This document shows, one piece after another, positions 7,816-15,471 of a DNA stretch of 49,817 bases. A model generated the notes under the pieces. That model searched no databases and had not been told where the DNA came from. It saw only the letters and a list, made by a program, of their open reading frames with translations. Both the position numbers and the translations under genes were made by a program. The stretch's first letter is position 1. Every line of letters starts with the position of its first letter. This DNA is from Clostridia bacterium (GTDB taxonomy: Bacteria > Bacillota > Clostridia > Oscillospirales > Acutalibacteraceae), in assembly GCA_017428085.1 (NCBI GenBank), contig JAFRRP010000010.1:1-49817 (forward strand), written 5' to 3'.

Positions 7816-7981
7816 GCAGCACGCTGCCTTGCAGCGTTTTTCAATGCAGCACGCTGCCTCAGCAGCGTTATACAATGTAGCGCGGCTCCGTGAGCCGCAA
7901 TCTCGCCTGCCGACTCAGGCATCGCTTCTGTGGCTATGCCACAGAGGTGTCCACCGGACACCCGCGACGCAATGCGATTCC
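7816..7981. repeat. three REP-like palindromes followed by three further hairpins
   Basis: The 195-base gap between the oxidoreductase and ceramidase-like genes is almost wholly palindromic. REP-like units lie at 7816-7838, 7846-7869 and 7877-7900; the third changes the stem to CGGCTC/GAGCCG with loop CGT. Then come hairpins at 7905-7920 (GCCTG/CAGGC), 7927-7945 (TCTGTGGC/GCCACAGA, perfect 8 base pairs) and 7946-7962 (GGTGTCC/GGACACC, perfect 7 base pairs). The block ends with GCAATGCGATTCC at 7969-7981, a motif also present at 2341-2353. None has a T-tract, so these are not ordinary terminators. Confidence 0.75.
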
Positions 7982-7991
7982 GATAAAAAAA

Positions 7992-9653
7992 CTAATCTTC
8001 AGTCATCGGGATCGGCGCGTTGCCGCGCAGCTTATCCGCCTTTTCCTTCAGCCGGATAAAGCCGGAGACGATGTTCGAAGCCGTCCGTCCGCCCGCGGAG
8101 ACCGATTCCTCGTAGTGCAGCGGCGCGAACATGCTGCCGAAGTCGTTGTCCGGGATGATATACCCGATGAAGTCGTTGCACAGGCCGATCACAGCCAGAT
8201 CGCCGCCGAGGATGTCCTTCAGCGGGGGATAGGGCCATGGTTTGCCGTTGTAGCTTTCCCAGTCCTCATAAGCGCCGCCCACGGCGATCTCCGGCATCAG
8301 CTCGCCGGGCACCATGGCAAGGCGCAGGTCGGGACCGAGCTCCGTAAAGCCGATCTCAGTGGGGAAGTAGAGCTCCCGTTCGTCCGTCCCGACAAAGCGG
8401 TCGTTGTTCATCGTCACGCGGACGATGGCGTTGTTGACCAGCTTCAGCTTGGCGGCCAGCTCCAATATTTTGTTTTCGGCGGGCAAAAACAGCTCGCCCG
8501 CGATCACGTTGATGAACGGCGGGATCGCCTTGTATTCCGCCGCGTCGATGCCGTTGACAAATTCCGCGATGGCTTCCCCGTAGGCTTTGATGCTCTCCTC
8601 GTTGGTGAGACCTTCCGGCACGTGCCTGCCCCGGTCGGTGGCCACGGCGCACTGGGCGCCCTGCACGAACATCGCGTCTGAACCGCATTCCTCCAGCTTC
8701 GTGCACATAAACTTCGGGAAGTCGCAGATCGCTTCCGTCTGATGCGGACCGTAACAGGTGGGATGCGCCGCCATGAATACCGCGGTAAGCGGTCTGCCGC
8801 CGTCGTCCGGCGTAAAGCGCAGCGCCGTCAGCGTGTGGTCCGTCACATAGGGCGGCCGCTTGTCGTGAACGAAATCGGCAATATCCTTCCGGGCATAGGA
8901 AAGATTTCCCGGTTTCATATTTTCCACGGCGGCGCGGATCGTAAAGGCCGCCGTCTTGATGAGATAGTTCATGAAATCCGGGTTCCTGCCGGAAACAGCC
9001 TGTTCCGGGTGCCCTTTACCGACGGCTTTTTTGTTTTTCCTTACCGCCCGGATCAGGTCGCCCCAAAGACCCATGGTATCCACGCCGGAGTGGCAATGGG
9101 TGGCGCTGATATTGACGGAAAGGATATTCTTTTCCGCGATCAGACCGGACAACTCTTTGCGGATGGCGCGGATATCCGTGCCGGAGATGCCGATGCAGTC
9201 GATCACGGCGAACACGTGGACGCCGCGGCCGGAGTTGTCGTCCACGGCAACGGCGCGGACCATCTGCTCGTCGATAACGCCCGTGACCTTGTTGGGCGGA
9301 AACGCCAGATAGCCGCCCAGATACAGGTCGCCGTCGTATTCCTTCGGCATCACGCTCTCCTTGGCGTAGCCGACGGACCAAAAGGCGTTTCGGGCGGGGG
9401 CGTCAAGGAACCAGCCGCTGCCCTCCATAAAGCCCGTGTTGTCGTAGCGGTTCAGAAAGGGGAGCCCCTTGTCCGGCACGGAATCGGCGAGCTTGCCTAC
9501 GACTTTCTGCACGGCCCTGTCGCCGAGGTCCATCAGGTTTCGTTTGTTGTCCGGCGCGGAGACGTATTTCTTGAACTTGTCCCTGGCTGCCAGCGCGGTG
9601 AACGCGCCCGCCGCCGCGGTCGCTGCAGCCGCAACGAATCTCTTTTTGCTCAT
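7992..9653 (-). CDS. neutral/alkaline ceramidase-like protein, membrane-anchored
   Basis: A 553-residue protein resembling the neutral/alkaline non-lysosomal ceramidase family, zinc amidases that release fatty acid from ceramide. The hallmark is the SATHCHSG motif near residues 182-189 (ATHTHSG in characterised ceramidases), preceded by a strand of the form HVFAVIDCIGISGTDIRAI. A second candidate metal ligand is the His in FMAAHPTCYGPH. The N-terminus has a basic start and a short hydrophobic Ala-rich helix (VAAAATAAAGAFTALAA), which could be a signal anchor. GGGAGAG precedes the ATG. True ceramidase activity is unproven: many bacterial members of the superfamily are of unknown substrate. It lies between a glycoside-hydrolase-like and an oxidoreductase gene. 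Confidence 0.72.
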   Translation of the reverse strand: MSKKRFVAAAATAAAGAFTALAARDKFKKYVSAPDNKRNLMDLGDRAVQKVVGKLADSVPDKGLPFLNRYDNTGFMEGSGWFLDAPARNAFWSVGYAKESVMPKEYDGDLYLGGYLAFPPNKVTGVIDEQMVRAVAVDDNSGRGVHVFAVIDCIGISGTDIRAIRKELSGLIAEKNILSVNISATHCHSGVDTMGLWGDLIRAVRKNKKAVGKGHPEQAVSGRNPDFMNYLIKTAAFTIRAAVENMKPGNLSYARKDIADFVHDKRPPYVTDHTLTALRFTPDDGGRPLTAVFMAAHPTCYGPHQTEAICDFPKFMCTKLEECGSDAMFVQGAQCAVATDRGRHVPEGLTNEESIKAYGEAIAEFVNGIDAAEYKAIPPFINVIAGELFLPAENKILELAAKLKLVNNAIVRVTMNNDRFVGTDERELYFPTEIGFTELGPDLRLAMVPGELMPEIAVGGAYEDWESYNGKPWPYPPLKDILGGDLAVIGLCNDFIGYIIPDNDFGSMFAPLHYEESVSAGGRTASNIVSGFIRLKEKADKLRGNAPIPMTED

Positions 9654-9678
9654 GATTTTCTCTCCCTGTTTTTCGGTC

Positions 9679-9715
9679 GGAATCGCGTTGCGAACGCTGC
9701 AAGGCAGCGCGCTAC
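9679..9715 (-). repeat. REP-like palindrome overlapping a stop codon
   Basis: A REP-like unit at 9693-9715 in minus orientation (foot GTAGCGC, stem CGCTGC/GCAGCG, loop CTT) is followed on the minus strand by GCAACGCGATTCC at 9691-9679. The foot TAG is the stop codon of the upstream glycoside-hydrolase-like gene. Confidence 0.7.
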
Positions 9716-11937
9716 GCTTTCGTGATGCGAAACTCGGCGATCTCGCAGCCCACGGTGGGCTCGGCGATCAGCAGCTCCGCGCAGCCGTTTTCGATGTATT
9801 CCTTCGGCAGGGGATATCGCACGGCGACGAAGCCGTCGGGCAGCATTTCGTCCGTGAAGGTCTCGTCGACCTCGCCGCCGAACTGCGTGCCTTTCCAAAG
9901 CACGCGCCCGTTGACGGAAACCGTGTGTTCCGTCGCGTCCGGGTCGGGTTTGTCTTTGTAGGTGACGGTGAGGACATAATCGCAGCCGGCGGTTAGCCCG
10001 CCGGTCTTCGCGCGGAACGAATAGTGGTCGAACAGCTTGCATAAACACATGGGCAGGCTGCCGTCATTGACGTTGTGCCGGTCGCCCTGAAAATCCATGT
10101 AAAACTCCGGTTCCTGCGTCACGCCGGTCTGCAACAGGCCGTGCAGCGCCACGGAGTAGTAGACCTCGTCCGCGTCCACCCGGTTGCGGTTCACGCACCG
10201 CAGCAGAAAGCGTTTCGCGTCTTCTTCCGGCATGGCTTCGGCTCTTTTGATCCGGCGCAGCAGCCACGGCAGGTCGGTCACGGGCAGGTCGAGGTTGTCC
10301 AGCACCGCGCCGCGCTCCCAGCCGAAGGCGTGGTATTTTTCCACGGAGAGCTGGATGCCGATCTGGCGGAACAGCGTCCCCGCGAGGGCTTCCAGCTCTT
10401 CACGCGCCGCTTGCAGGTTCTCCGGCGGCGGCAAGGAGAGCGTTTCCTTCGCGGCGGCGATTGCGCCGGCAAGGATCTGTCGCTTCGCCCGCGCCAGCAA
10501 TCCGTTTTCAAACAGCATTTTGCGCCGGACGAACGCGTCGGTCAGCGCCCGGAACAGGCACAGACTGTACCGCCAGTTGTCGGCAAGGGACGGCGTTTCC
10601 TCCGCCAGCTCCCGCCACAGGCGCAGTGTGGCTTCGATCTGCGGGTTCTCCTCCGGAGCGCCTTCCCAGTTTTTTTCCAATCCGAAGATCGCGTCGGCGG
10701 ACTTCGCAAAGTCCGCGCCGGGAAAGAACAGCCGGGCGTAGTCCTCTAAAATCTCTCTCACGGGCGTGTCGGGCGCGTAATCCAGCGCGCTCCACACCGC
10801 CTTGTTGATATCGTCGTTCACACCCTCGGAATAGCTCACCGAGCCCACCACGTAGGGCCTTGTCAGCCGGTGCAGCGCCGCGTATTCGCAGGGGCGCGGG
10901 TTGCAGCTTTCGCGGCTGTTCACCGTCGCCAGCGCGTAGTGCCAGTCGTCCCGCTCAAAGTGGACCGGGTACTCGCAGCGCAGGTTGTGGGTGATATCCG
11001 GGTAAAACCGGATGGGGTATTGCATCGGAACCTTCCGGCGCAGCGGCTCCACCCGGTAGGCGTGGTTGGGGCCGGTGATGATCCCGTCGATGCAGTCAGG
11101 CCGCTTTTCCAGTTCTGCGATGAACCTTTCGCCCCAGTCGGGGAAATGATGGGGCTGCTGGGCGGAGGGCCAGATCCCCGCGCCGGGATGATGTTTTTTT
11201 AATACCTTGTCAAATCCCGCAAGCCGGGAAAACAGCTCTTCCGGCGCCAGATCGCCCGGGTCGCTGCCGGGCGGAAACAAATAATCCACCCGGGAGGTCT
11301 CACGGAACGTCTGTTCCCGGTTGGCGACTGCTTCCTCTGCGTCCTTTTCGCTGTTGGGGTACCAAAGCGACACGTTCAGGTCCAGTTCGTCCATGCGGGC
11401 GGCGGTCTTCTGCAGCAGCTCCGGCGCGTCGTACCGCATCAGTTCGTTGCGCTTCGTCGCGCCCCATTCGCCGGGGATGTGCTCCACCGTGTTGGCGCCG
11501 AAGTACATCAGATCGAGGTAGTACCGGTCGAACTGCTCCAGCGTCCACGCGTCGTAGGTATTGGTCAGGGGACGGTAGCCCGTCTGGTGGCCGCGGATGG
11601 GTTTATTCGGCGAATAGTCGCCCGAGATATCGTAAAGAAGAGTGATACGGCCGTCACGGTAAACGGTTTTTCGCAGGAACAGCCCGATACCGTAGATCAT
11701 GCCCCGGATACCGGCGGCCGATACCGTCAGTACGCCTTCCGTCAGCGATACGCTGAACGTGTCCTTATCCCGTATGCAGAGGTCTTCGCGAAAGGCGATC
11801 CCGGGCGCGGCAGTCTGTCCGGCAATCCTCGGGCGCGTTCCCGTCCTTGCCAGCAGCTCGTCCGCCAGAATGTCGGCCGCGCGCCGTTCCGCTTTTGTTT
11901 CCGCGGCAAGCAGCGGTGCGGTAAAGTCAAAACTCAT
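9712..11937 (-). CDS. large glycoside-hydrolase-like protein
   Basis: A 741-residue protein with no signal peptide, so probably cytosolic. The first ~120 residues look like the small alpha/beta domain that precedes the barrel in GH20/GH67-type enzymes (AADILADELLARTGTRP; GIRGMIYGIGLFLRKTVY). The barrel part opens with RGHQTGYRPLTNTYDAW and FGANTVEHIPGEWG, and contains acidic clusters such as YSEGVNDDINKAVWSALDY. A helical segment follows, and the last ~130 residues read like a beta-sandwich accessory domain. I cannot assign a GH family with confidence; hydrolysis of a glycoside is inferred from this architecture and from the adjacent oxidoreductase and ceramidase-like genes. It is first in the minus-strand set, directly behind a strong promoter. 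Confidence 0.65.
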   Translation of the reverse strand: MSFDFTAPLLAAETKAERRAADILADELLARTGTRPRIAGQTAAPGIAFREDLCIRDKDTFSVSLTEGVLTVSAAGIRGMIYGIGLFLRKTVYRDGRITLLYDISGDYSPNKPIRGHQTGYRPLTNTYDAWTLEQFDRYYLDLMYFGANTVEHIPGEWGATKRNELMRYDAPELLQKTAARMDELDLNVSLWYPNSEKDAEEAVANREQTFRETSRVDYLFPPGSDPGDLAPEELFSRLAGFDKVLKKHHPGAGIWPSAQQPHHFPDWGERFIAELEKRPDCIDGIITGPNHAYRVEPLRRKVPMQYPIRFYPDITHNLRCEYPVHFERDDWHYALATVNSRESCNPRPCEYAALHRLTRPYVVGSVSYSEGVNDDINKAVWSALDYAPDTPVREILEDYARLFFPGADFAKSADAIFGLEKNWEGAPEENPQIEATLRLWRELAEETPSLADNWRYSLCLFRALTDAFVRRKMLFENGLLARAKRQILAGAIAAAKETLSLPPPENLQAAREELEALAGTLFRQIGIQLSVEKYHAFGWERGAVLDNLDLPVTDLPWLLRRIKRAEAMPEEDAKRFLLRCVNRNRVDADEVYYSVALHGLLQTGVTQEPEFYMDFQGDRHNVNDGSLPMCLCKLFDHYSFRAKTGGLTAGCDYVLTVTYKDKPDPDATEHTVSVNGRVLWKGTQFGGEVDETFTDEMLPDGFVAVRYPLPKEYIENGCAELLIAEPTVGCEIAEFRITKA

Positions 11938-11967
11938 CTGCCGTTTCTCCCGTTCGATCTTTCTTGT

Positions 11968-11996
11968 ATTATATTATCGCGCCAAAGCGATGTCAA
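11968..11996 (-). promoter_or_regulatory. strong sigma-A promoter for the glycoside-hydrolase set
   Basis: On the minus strand, consensus TTGACA (11996-11991), 17-base spacer and consensus TATAAT (11973-11968), about 30 bases from the start codon of the glycoside-hydrolase-like gene. Confidence 0.85.
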
Positions 11997-12140
11997 GAAA
12001 ATGCGGATAAGTATTTTCCTGTTTTTCCTTGTTTTGATATATCTTGCGATGACTGACCTTCAACATATACAAATTGTGGTGTCGGGATATGTTCAAAATA
12101 CCCAAAAACGCGGTTTTGGATAAAAAAAGAAAAATTCTTA

Positions 12141-12169
12141 TTGATTTTGCCGCTGCAATCATGTATAAT
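12141..12169 (+). promoter_or_regulatory. sigma-A promoter of small secreted protein
   Basis: TTGATT (12141-12146), 17-base spacer, consensus TATAAT (12164-12169), 41 bases before the start codon at 12211. Confidence 0.8.
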
Positions 12170-12210
12170 GCAATCGTAAAAGAATAATCATTTTCCGGAG
12201 GCAATACGGT

Positions 12211-12588
12211 ATGAAAAAGTTCCTTGCTGTTTTTATGGCATTTTTAATGGCTCTGTCGGTATTCACCGTGGCCGTTATGGCGGACGACGAGGTCGTGAAT
12301 GAAGAGCACAGCACCACCACGATCGAGATCGAGATCACCGAGAACCCCAACGAGCCTACCACCCGCAATATCGTCAGCGACAACGGGCTTGTGGTGCCCA
12401 TCAACTTCAAGCAGCTGAAAATGTCCGTGATCTTCAAGCTGGTCGAAAAGGTCCTCAAGTTTATCTTCGGGCTGTTCGGCGGCGATATCGACGATAATCT
12501 GGCTTCGGAGGTCAGCTCCATCGGCGGCGAGGTACAGAGCGCGATCGAAGAGGGCTCCGAGTTCCTCAGCACCAACGGCGCGGGCTGA
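12211..12588 (+). CDS. small secreted protein of unknown function
   Basis: A 125-residue protein with a clear signal peptide (KKFLAVFMAFLMALSVFTVAV, cleavage probably near MADDE). The mature part is acidic, rich in Thr/Glu, and has an amphipathic hydrophobic stretch MSVIFKLVEKVLKFIFGLFG near residues 70-89, followed by a Gly/Asp-rich tail. I do not recognise a family. The hydrophobic amphipathic segment recalls the C-terminal segments of the secreted proteins at 26703 and 34761 and may associate with the membrane. GGAGG lies 9 bases upstream of ATG, and a hairpin terminator follows. It is transcribed alone. Confidence 0.75.
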   Translation: MKKFLAVFMAFLMALSVFTVAVMADDEVVNEEHSTTTIEIEITENPNEPTTRNIVSDNGLVVPINFKQLKMSVIFKLVEKVLKFIFGLFGGDIDDNLASEVSSIGGEVQSAIEEGSEFLSTNGAG

Positions 12589-12614
12589 TCGTAAATCAAA
12601 CAACCAACGCGGCT

Positions 12615-12649
12615 GCGGTCTCATTCCATGGGACCGCGCCCTTCTTTTT
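12615..12649 (+). terminator. Rho-independent terminator inside the 3' end of the LysR gene
   Basis: Stem GCGGTC (12615-12620) and GACCGC (12632-12637) followed by CTTCTTTTT. The loop contains the stop codon of the converging LysR-type gene, so the terminator and the last LysR codons share sequence. Confidence 0.75.
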
Positions 12650-13520
12650 GGTAGGCCTTTACGGCGTCGATGAACCGTTCCTCCGCCGTTGGCAGAGGAT
12701 GGCCCTTTAACCATACGAAATGGTACTCCACGGATTTGTCGTTTCCGTCAATCGTTTTTCTGGTCACCTTATCGTCGGAAACGCCTTCCGTGCGGGGCAG
12801 GATACCGACGCCCACGTTTTTCGCGGCCAGCGCGGCGGCGTCAAGGCAGCTTTCCGTTTCGCACAGGATATTCGGTTCGCTTTTGGCCTCCCGGAACCAT
12901 CGGTAGATCGCCTCCACCGTCGATTTCCGCGCGGGAACGATCAGCGGCTGTCCCTTCAGCGCTGCGATGCTTACGCTGTCGCCGGGCAGCGCCGCCAACG
13001 GGTTATCTTTGCCGATAAACGCGCACATCGTTTCGTTGCCCACAGGGATGCTGTTCAGCAGGATCTGGTCGAAGGGAGAGGTGATGACGGCAAGGCTGAT
13101 CAGTCCGCCGCGCATTTTCTCGATCAGCTCGTCGCTGCCGCCGCTGACGATACGGAACCGCACCTGCGGGTTTTTCTTTAAAAAACCGGCGAACCACTCC
13201 GCCGCGATGCCGGAGGCGGTCCCTTCCACCACCCCCATGGCGATGGTGCCGGAAAGGCCGCTGTTCAGCGCCAGGATCTCCTCCTTCGCCTTATCCGCCA
13301 GGCTGACGATCTCCTTGGCCCGCCGGTACAGCAGCTGGCCGGAATCCGTCAGTTGGAGGTGGCGCTTGCCCCGGAGGAACAGCACCGTGTTCAGCTCATA
13401 TTCCAGATTTTTGATCTGCGCGCTTAAGGGCGGCTGGCTGATATTCAGCTTGGCGGCGGCGTTCGTGATGTTCAGCTCCTCCGATACCGTCACAAAATAG
13501 CGCAGCGTCCTCAATTCCAT
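12621..13520 (-). CDS. LysR-family transcriptional regulator
   Basis: A 299-residue DNA-binding regulator. The N-terminal winged helix-turn-helix is complete: MELRTLRYFVTVSEELNITN, then AAAKLNISQPPLSAQIKNLE (residues 21-40) as the recognition segment. Residues about 90-290 form the periplasmic-binding-protein-like effector domain (GTIAMGVVEGTASGIAAEWF onward). It is divergently placed from bioY with 127 AT-rich bases between, the usual arrangement for a LysR regulator controlling its neighbour and itself, but effector and target are not shown by sequence. AAGGAG precedes the ATG. Confidence 0.9.
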   Translation of the reverse strand: MELRTLRYFVTVSEELNITNAAAKLNISQPPLSAQIKNLEYELNTVLFLRGKRHLQLTDSGQLLYRRAKEIVSLADKAKEEILALNSGLSGTIAMGVVEGTASGIAAEWFAGFLKKNPQVRFRIVSGGSDELIEKMRGGLISLAVITSPFDQILLNSIPVGNETMCAFIGKDNPLAALPGDSVSIAALKGQPLIVPARKSTVEAIYRWFREAKSEPNILCETESCLDAAALAAKNVGVGILPRTEGVSDDKVTRKTIDGNDKSVEYHFVWLKGHPLPTAEERFIDAVKAYQKEGRGPME

Positions 13521-13647
13521 ATCACCGTCTCCTTATGATACAATTTTCATATGATAACACTTCTATTATATGTATTTTACTTTTAAAATGCAAGCGTTTA
13601 TACTTACATTGTATTGAAAGCATCGAAAACTGCGGGAGCCATCCGTT

Positions 13648-14193
13648 ATGAAATCTTCTGTCCGTCGTTCCACCGTCCACATTGCCGTCACCGCCCTGTT
13701 TACCGCGCTGATCGCGGTCTCTGCGTTCGTCACGATCCCGTTGCCCGGCGGCGTTCCCGTCACCTTGCAGACGTTGGCCGTGGCGTTGACGGGCTACTGC
13801 CTCGGCGTGAAGCGGGCCGTGCCGGCGCTGCTGGCATATATCCTGCTGGGCGCGGCGGGCGCCCCGGTGTTTTCCGGATTTCAAAGCGGGCCGGCGGTGC
13901 TGGTGGGCAAAACGGGCGGTTTTTTCGTGGGCTTCGTCTTTCTCGTCGTCGCCTGCGCCCTTGGGAGCAAATGCGGTAATAAAGTTTTGCAAATCGCCGT
14001 GGGGCTGCTCGGGCTGCTGCTGTGCCACCTGACCGGCGTGCTGTGGTTCGCGCATCTCACCGGAACGGGCGTTTGGGCTTCCGCCGCCGCTGCGTCTCTG
14101 CCGTTTTTGCTGAAAGACACCGTCTGTGTCGTCGTCTCCATGTTCCTTTCCCTTCGCCTGCGCCGGGCGTTGAAGACAGTCGTTGGTTTTTAG
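13648..14193 (+). CDS. bioY: biotin transporter BioY (ECF substrate-binding subunit)
   Basis: A 181-residue integral membrane protein, the S component of an energy-coupling-factor importer that binds biotin. It shows five or six hydrophobic segments and the family features VTIPLPGGVPVTLQTLAVAL, LGAAGAPVFSGFQSG and a glycine-rich loop VGKTGGFFVGFVF. The ECF module (EcfA, EcfA', EcfT) is not in this window, so BioY must share a group II module encoded elsewhere. GGGAG lies 9 bases upstream of the ATG. Divergent from the LysR gene; I saw no classic BirA box in the 127-base gap. Confidence 0.9.
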   Translation: MKSSVRRSTVHIAVTALFTALIAVSAFVTIPLPGGVPVTLQTLAVALTGYCLGVKRAVPALLAYILLGAAGAPVFSGFQSGPAVLVGKTGGFFVGFVFLVVACALGSKCGNKVLQIAVGLLGLLLCHLTGVLWFAHLTGTGVWASAAAASLPFLLKDTVCVVVSMFLSLRLRRALKTVVGF

Positions 14194-14199
14194 CTGTTG

Positions 14200-14320
14200 G
14201 TCGTTAGAAGCTCTCCGGGCGATCCCATGGAATAGATGGGATTAAACTACTTTTCTAACGACTGCGGCGCAAAGCGCCGCTGCTGACGACTAACGACTGT
14301 TTAGCGAGCTTGCTGCTCGC
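14200..14320. repeat. compound palindrome with GTCGTTAG arms
   Basis: Between bioY and ilvE. Outer arms GTCGTTAGAAG (14200-14210) and CTTTTCTAACGAC (14250-14262) enclose an ATCCCAT/ATGGGAT hairpin. They are followed by a perfect GCGGCGC-AAA-GCGCCGC hairpin (14264-14280), another GACGACTAACGAC (14285-14297) and a GCGAGC/GCTCGC hairpin (14304-14320). Same architecture as the spacers at 18287 and 32523. Confidence 0.65.
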
Positions 14321-14367
14321 TGACCCCCGATTTTGTTTATCATTTTCTTTCACAGGAGGAATTACAT

Positions 14368-15384
14368 ATGTCACTGCCTGATTTCAGTAAGCTCGGTTTT
14401 GCTTACATCAAAACGCCCTATCGTTTTGTCTCCGAATTCAAGAACGGCGCGTGGGACGAGGGCGTCCTTTCCGGGGAAGAGAACCTCGTCGTCAACGAAA
14501 GCGCCTGCGTGTTCCAGTACGCCCAGACCTGTTTTGAGGGCCTGAAGGCGTATACCACGGCGGACGGCCGCAAGGTCTGCTTCCGTCCCGATCTGAACGC
14601 TTCCCGGATGGCGGATTCCTGCCGCCGGCTGATGATGCCCGTGTTCCCGGAGGATCGGTTCGTGGAGGCCGTCAAAAAGACCGTCGCCGCCAACAAGGAC
14701 TATATCCCGCCCTACGAGACCGGCGCGTCGCTGTATATCCGGCCGTTCATGATCGGCACCTCGCCGATCCTGGCGGTGGTTCCCTCGTCGGAGTTCCAGT
14801 TCCGTATTTACACCACCCCGGTGGGGCCCTATTTCAAGGGCGGCGTCAAGCCGCTGTCGCTGCGCGTCTCCGGGTTGGACCGCGCCGCGCCCCGGGGCAC
14901 CGGCAACATCAAGGCGGGCCTCAACTACGCCATGAGCCTGTACGTTACCATGGACGCGCATGAAAAGGGCTTTGACGAGAACGTCTATCTGGACCCCGGC
15001 ACCCGCACCTATATTGAGGAGACCGGCGGCGCCAACGTTCTGTTCGTCACCAAAGACGGCAAGGTGGTCACGCCCAAGTCCGATTCCATCCTGCCCTCCA
15101 TTACCCGCCGTTCGCTGATGTACGTGGCCAAGGAGTATCTCGGTCTGGAGACCGAGGAGCGCCGCATCGCGCTGGACGAGCTGGAAGATTTCGCCGAATG
15201 CGGCCTGTGCGGCACGGCGGCGGTCATCGCTCCCGTGGGCAAGATCACCTGCGGCGACAAGGTGGTCGCGTTCCCCAGCGGTATGGACGCCATGGGCCCC
15301 GTCACCAAAAAACTGTACGACACGCTGCGCGGCATCCAGATGGGCACCATTGAAGCGCCGGAAGGCTGGGTCGTGGAAGTATAA
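14368..15384 (+). CDS. ilvE: branched-chain amino acid aminotransferase
   Basis: Transfers the amino group between glutamate and the keto acids of leucine, isoleucine and valine; PLP-dependent, cytosolic, last step of branched-chain amino acid synthesis. A 338-residue class IV aminotransferase of the larger (BCAT type II, ~340-360 residue) form. The PLP lysine is in GTGNIKAGLNYAMSLYVTM near residue 180, and YIEETGGANVLFV and the C-terminal GTAAVIAPVGKI are family features. AGGAGG lies about 7 bases before ATG 14368. It precedes purA with 87 bases containing a hairpin at 15401-15424, so it could be co-transcribed with the purine genes. Confidence 0.95.
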   Translation: MSLPDFSKLGFAYIKTPYRFVSEFKNGAWDEGVLSGEENLVVNESACVFQYAQTCFEGLKAYTTADGRKVCFRPDLNASRMADSCRRLMMPVFPEDRFVEAVKKTVAANKDYIPPYETGASLYIRPFMIGTSPILAVVPSSEFQFRIYTTPVGPYFKGGVKPLSLRVSGLDRAAPRGTGNIKAGLNYAMSLYVTMDAHEKGFDENVYLDPGTRTYIEETGGANVLFVTKDGKVVTPKSDSILPSITRRSLMYVAKEYLGLETEERRIALDELEDFAECGLCGTAAVIAPVGKITCGDKVVAFPSGMDAMGPVTKKLYDTLRGIQMGTIEAPEGWVVEV

Positions 15385-15400
15385 TCGAACAAAACATGGA

Positions 15401-15424
15401 TTTGTCGCGCAACGGCGCGACAAA
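15401..15424. repeat. perfect hairpin in ilvE-purA spacer
   Basis: TTTGTCGCGC-AACG-GCGCGACAAA, a 10-base-pair perfect stem with a 4-base loop. No T-tract follows, so it is not a standard terminator; it could be an mRNA processing or stability element. Confidence 0.6.
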
Positions 15425-15471
15425 CTCCAATTTAGTATTCTCAATCTATATGAAAGAAAGAGGGAAGGATC

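Noticed and set aside
6576..7880. Plus-strand open frame opposite the oxidoreductase gene
   Set aside because: The minus-strand frame has all Gfo/Idh motifs, its own ribosome site and terminator; the plus frame has none.
13521..13647. BirA operator upstream of bioY
   Set aside because: I looked for the usual two-half inverted TTGTTAAC-type box and found none; the TACAAT...ATTGTA pair is 65 bases apart and too short to call.
14194..14367. T-box leader before ilvE
   Set aside because: No T-box core sequence and no terminator/antiterminator pair with T-tract; the spacer is explained by tandem-arm palindromes.
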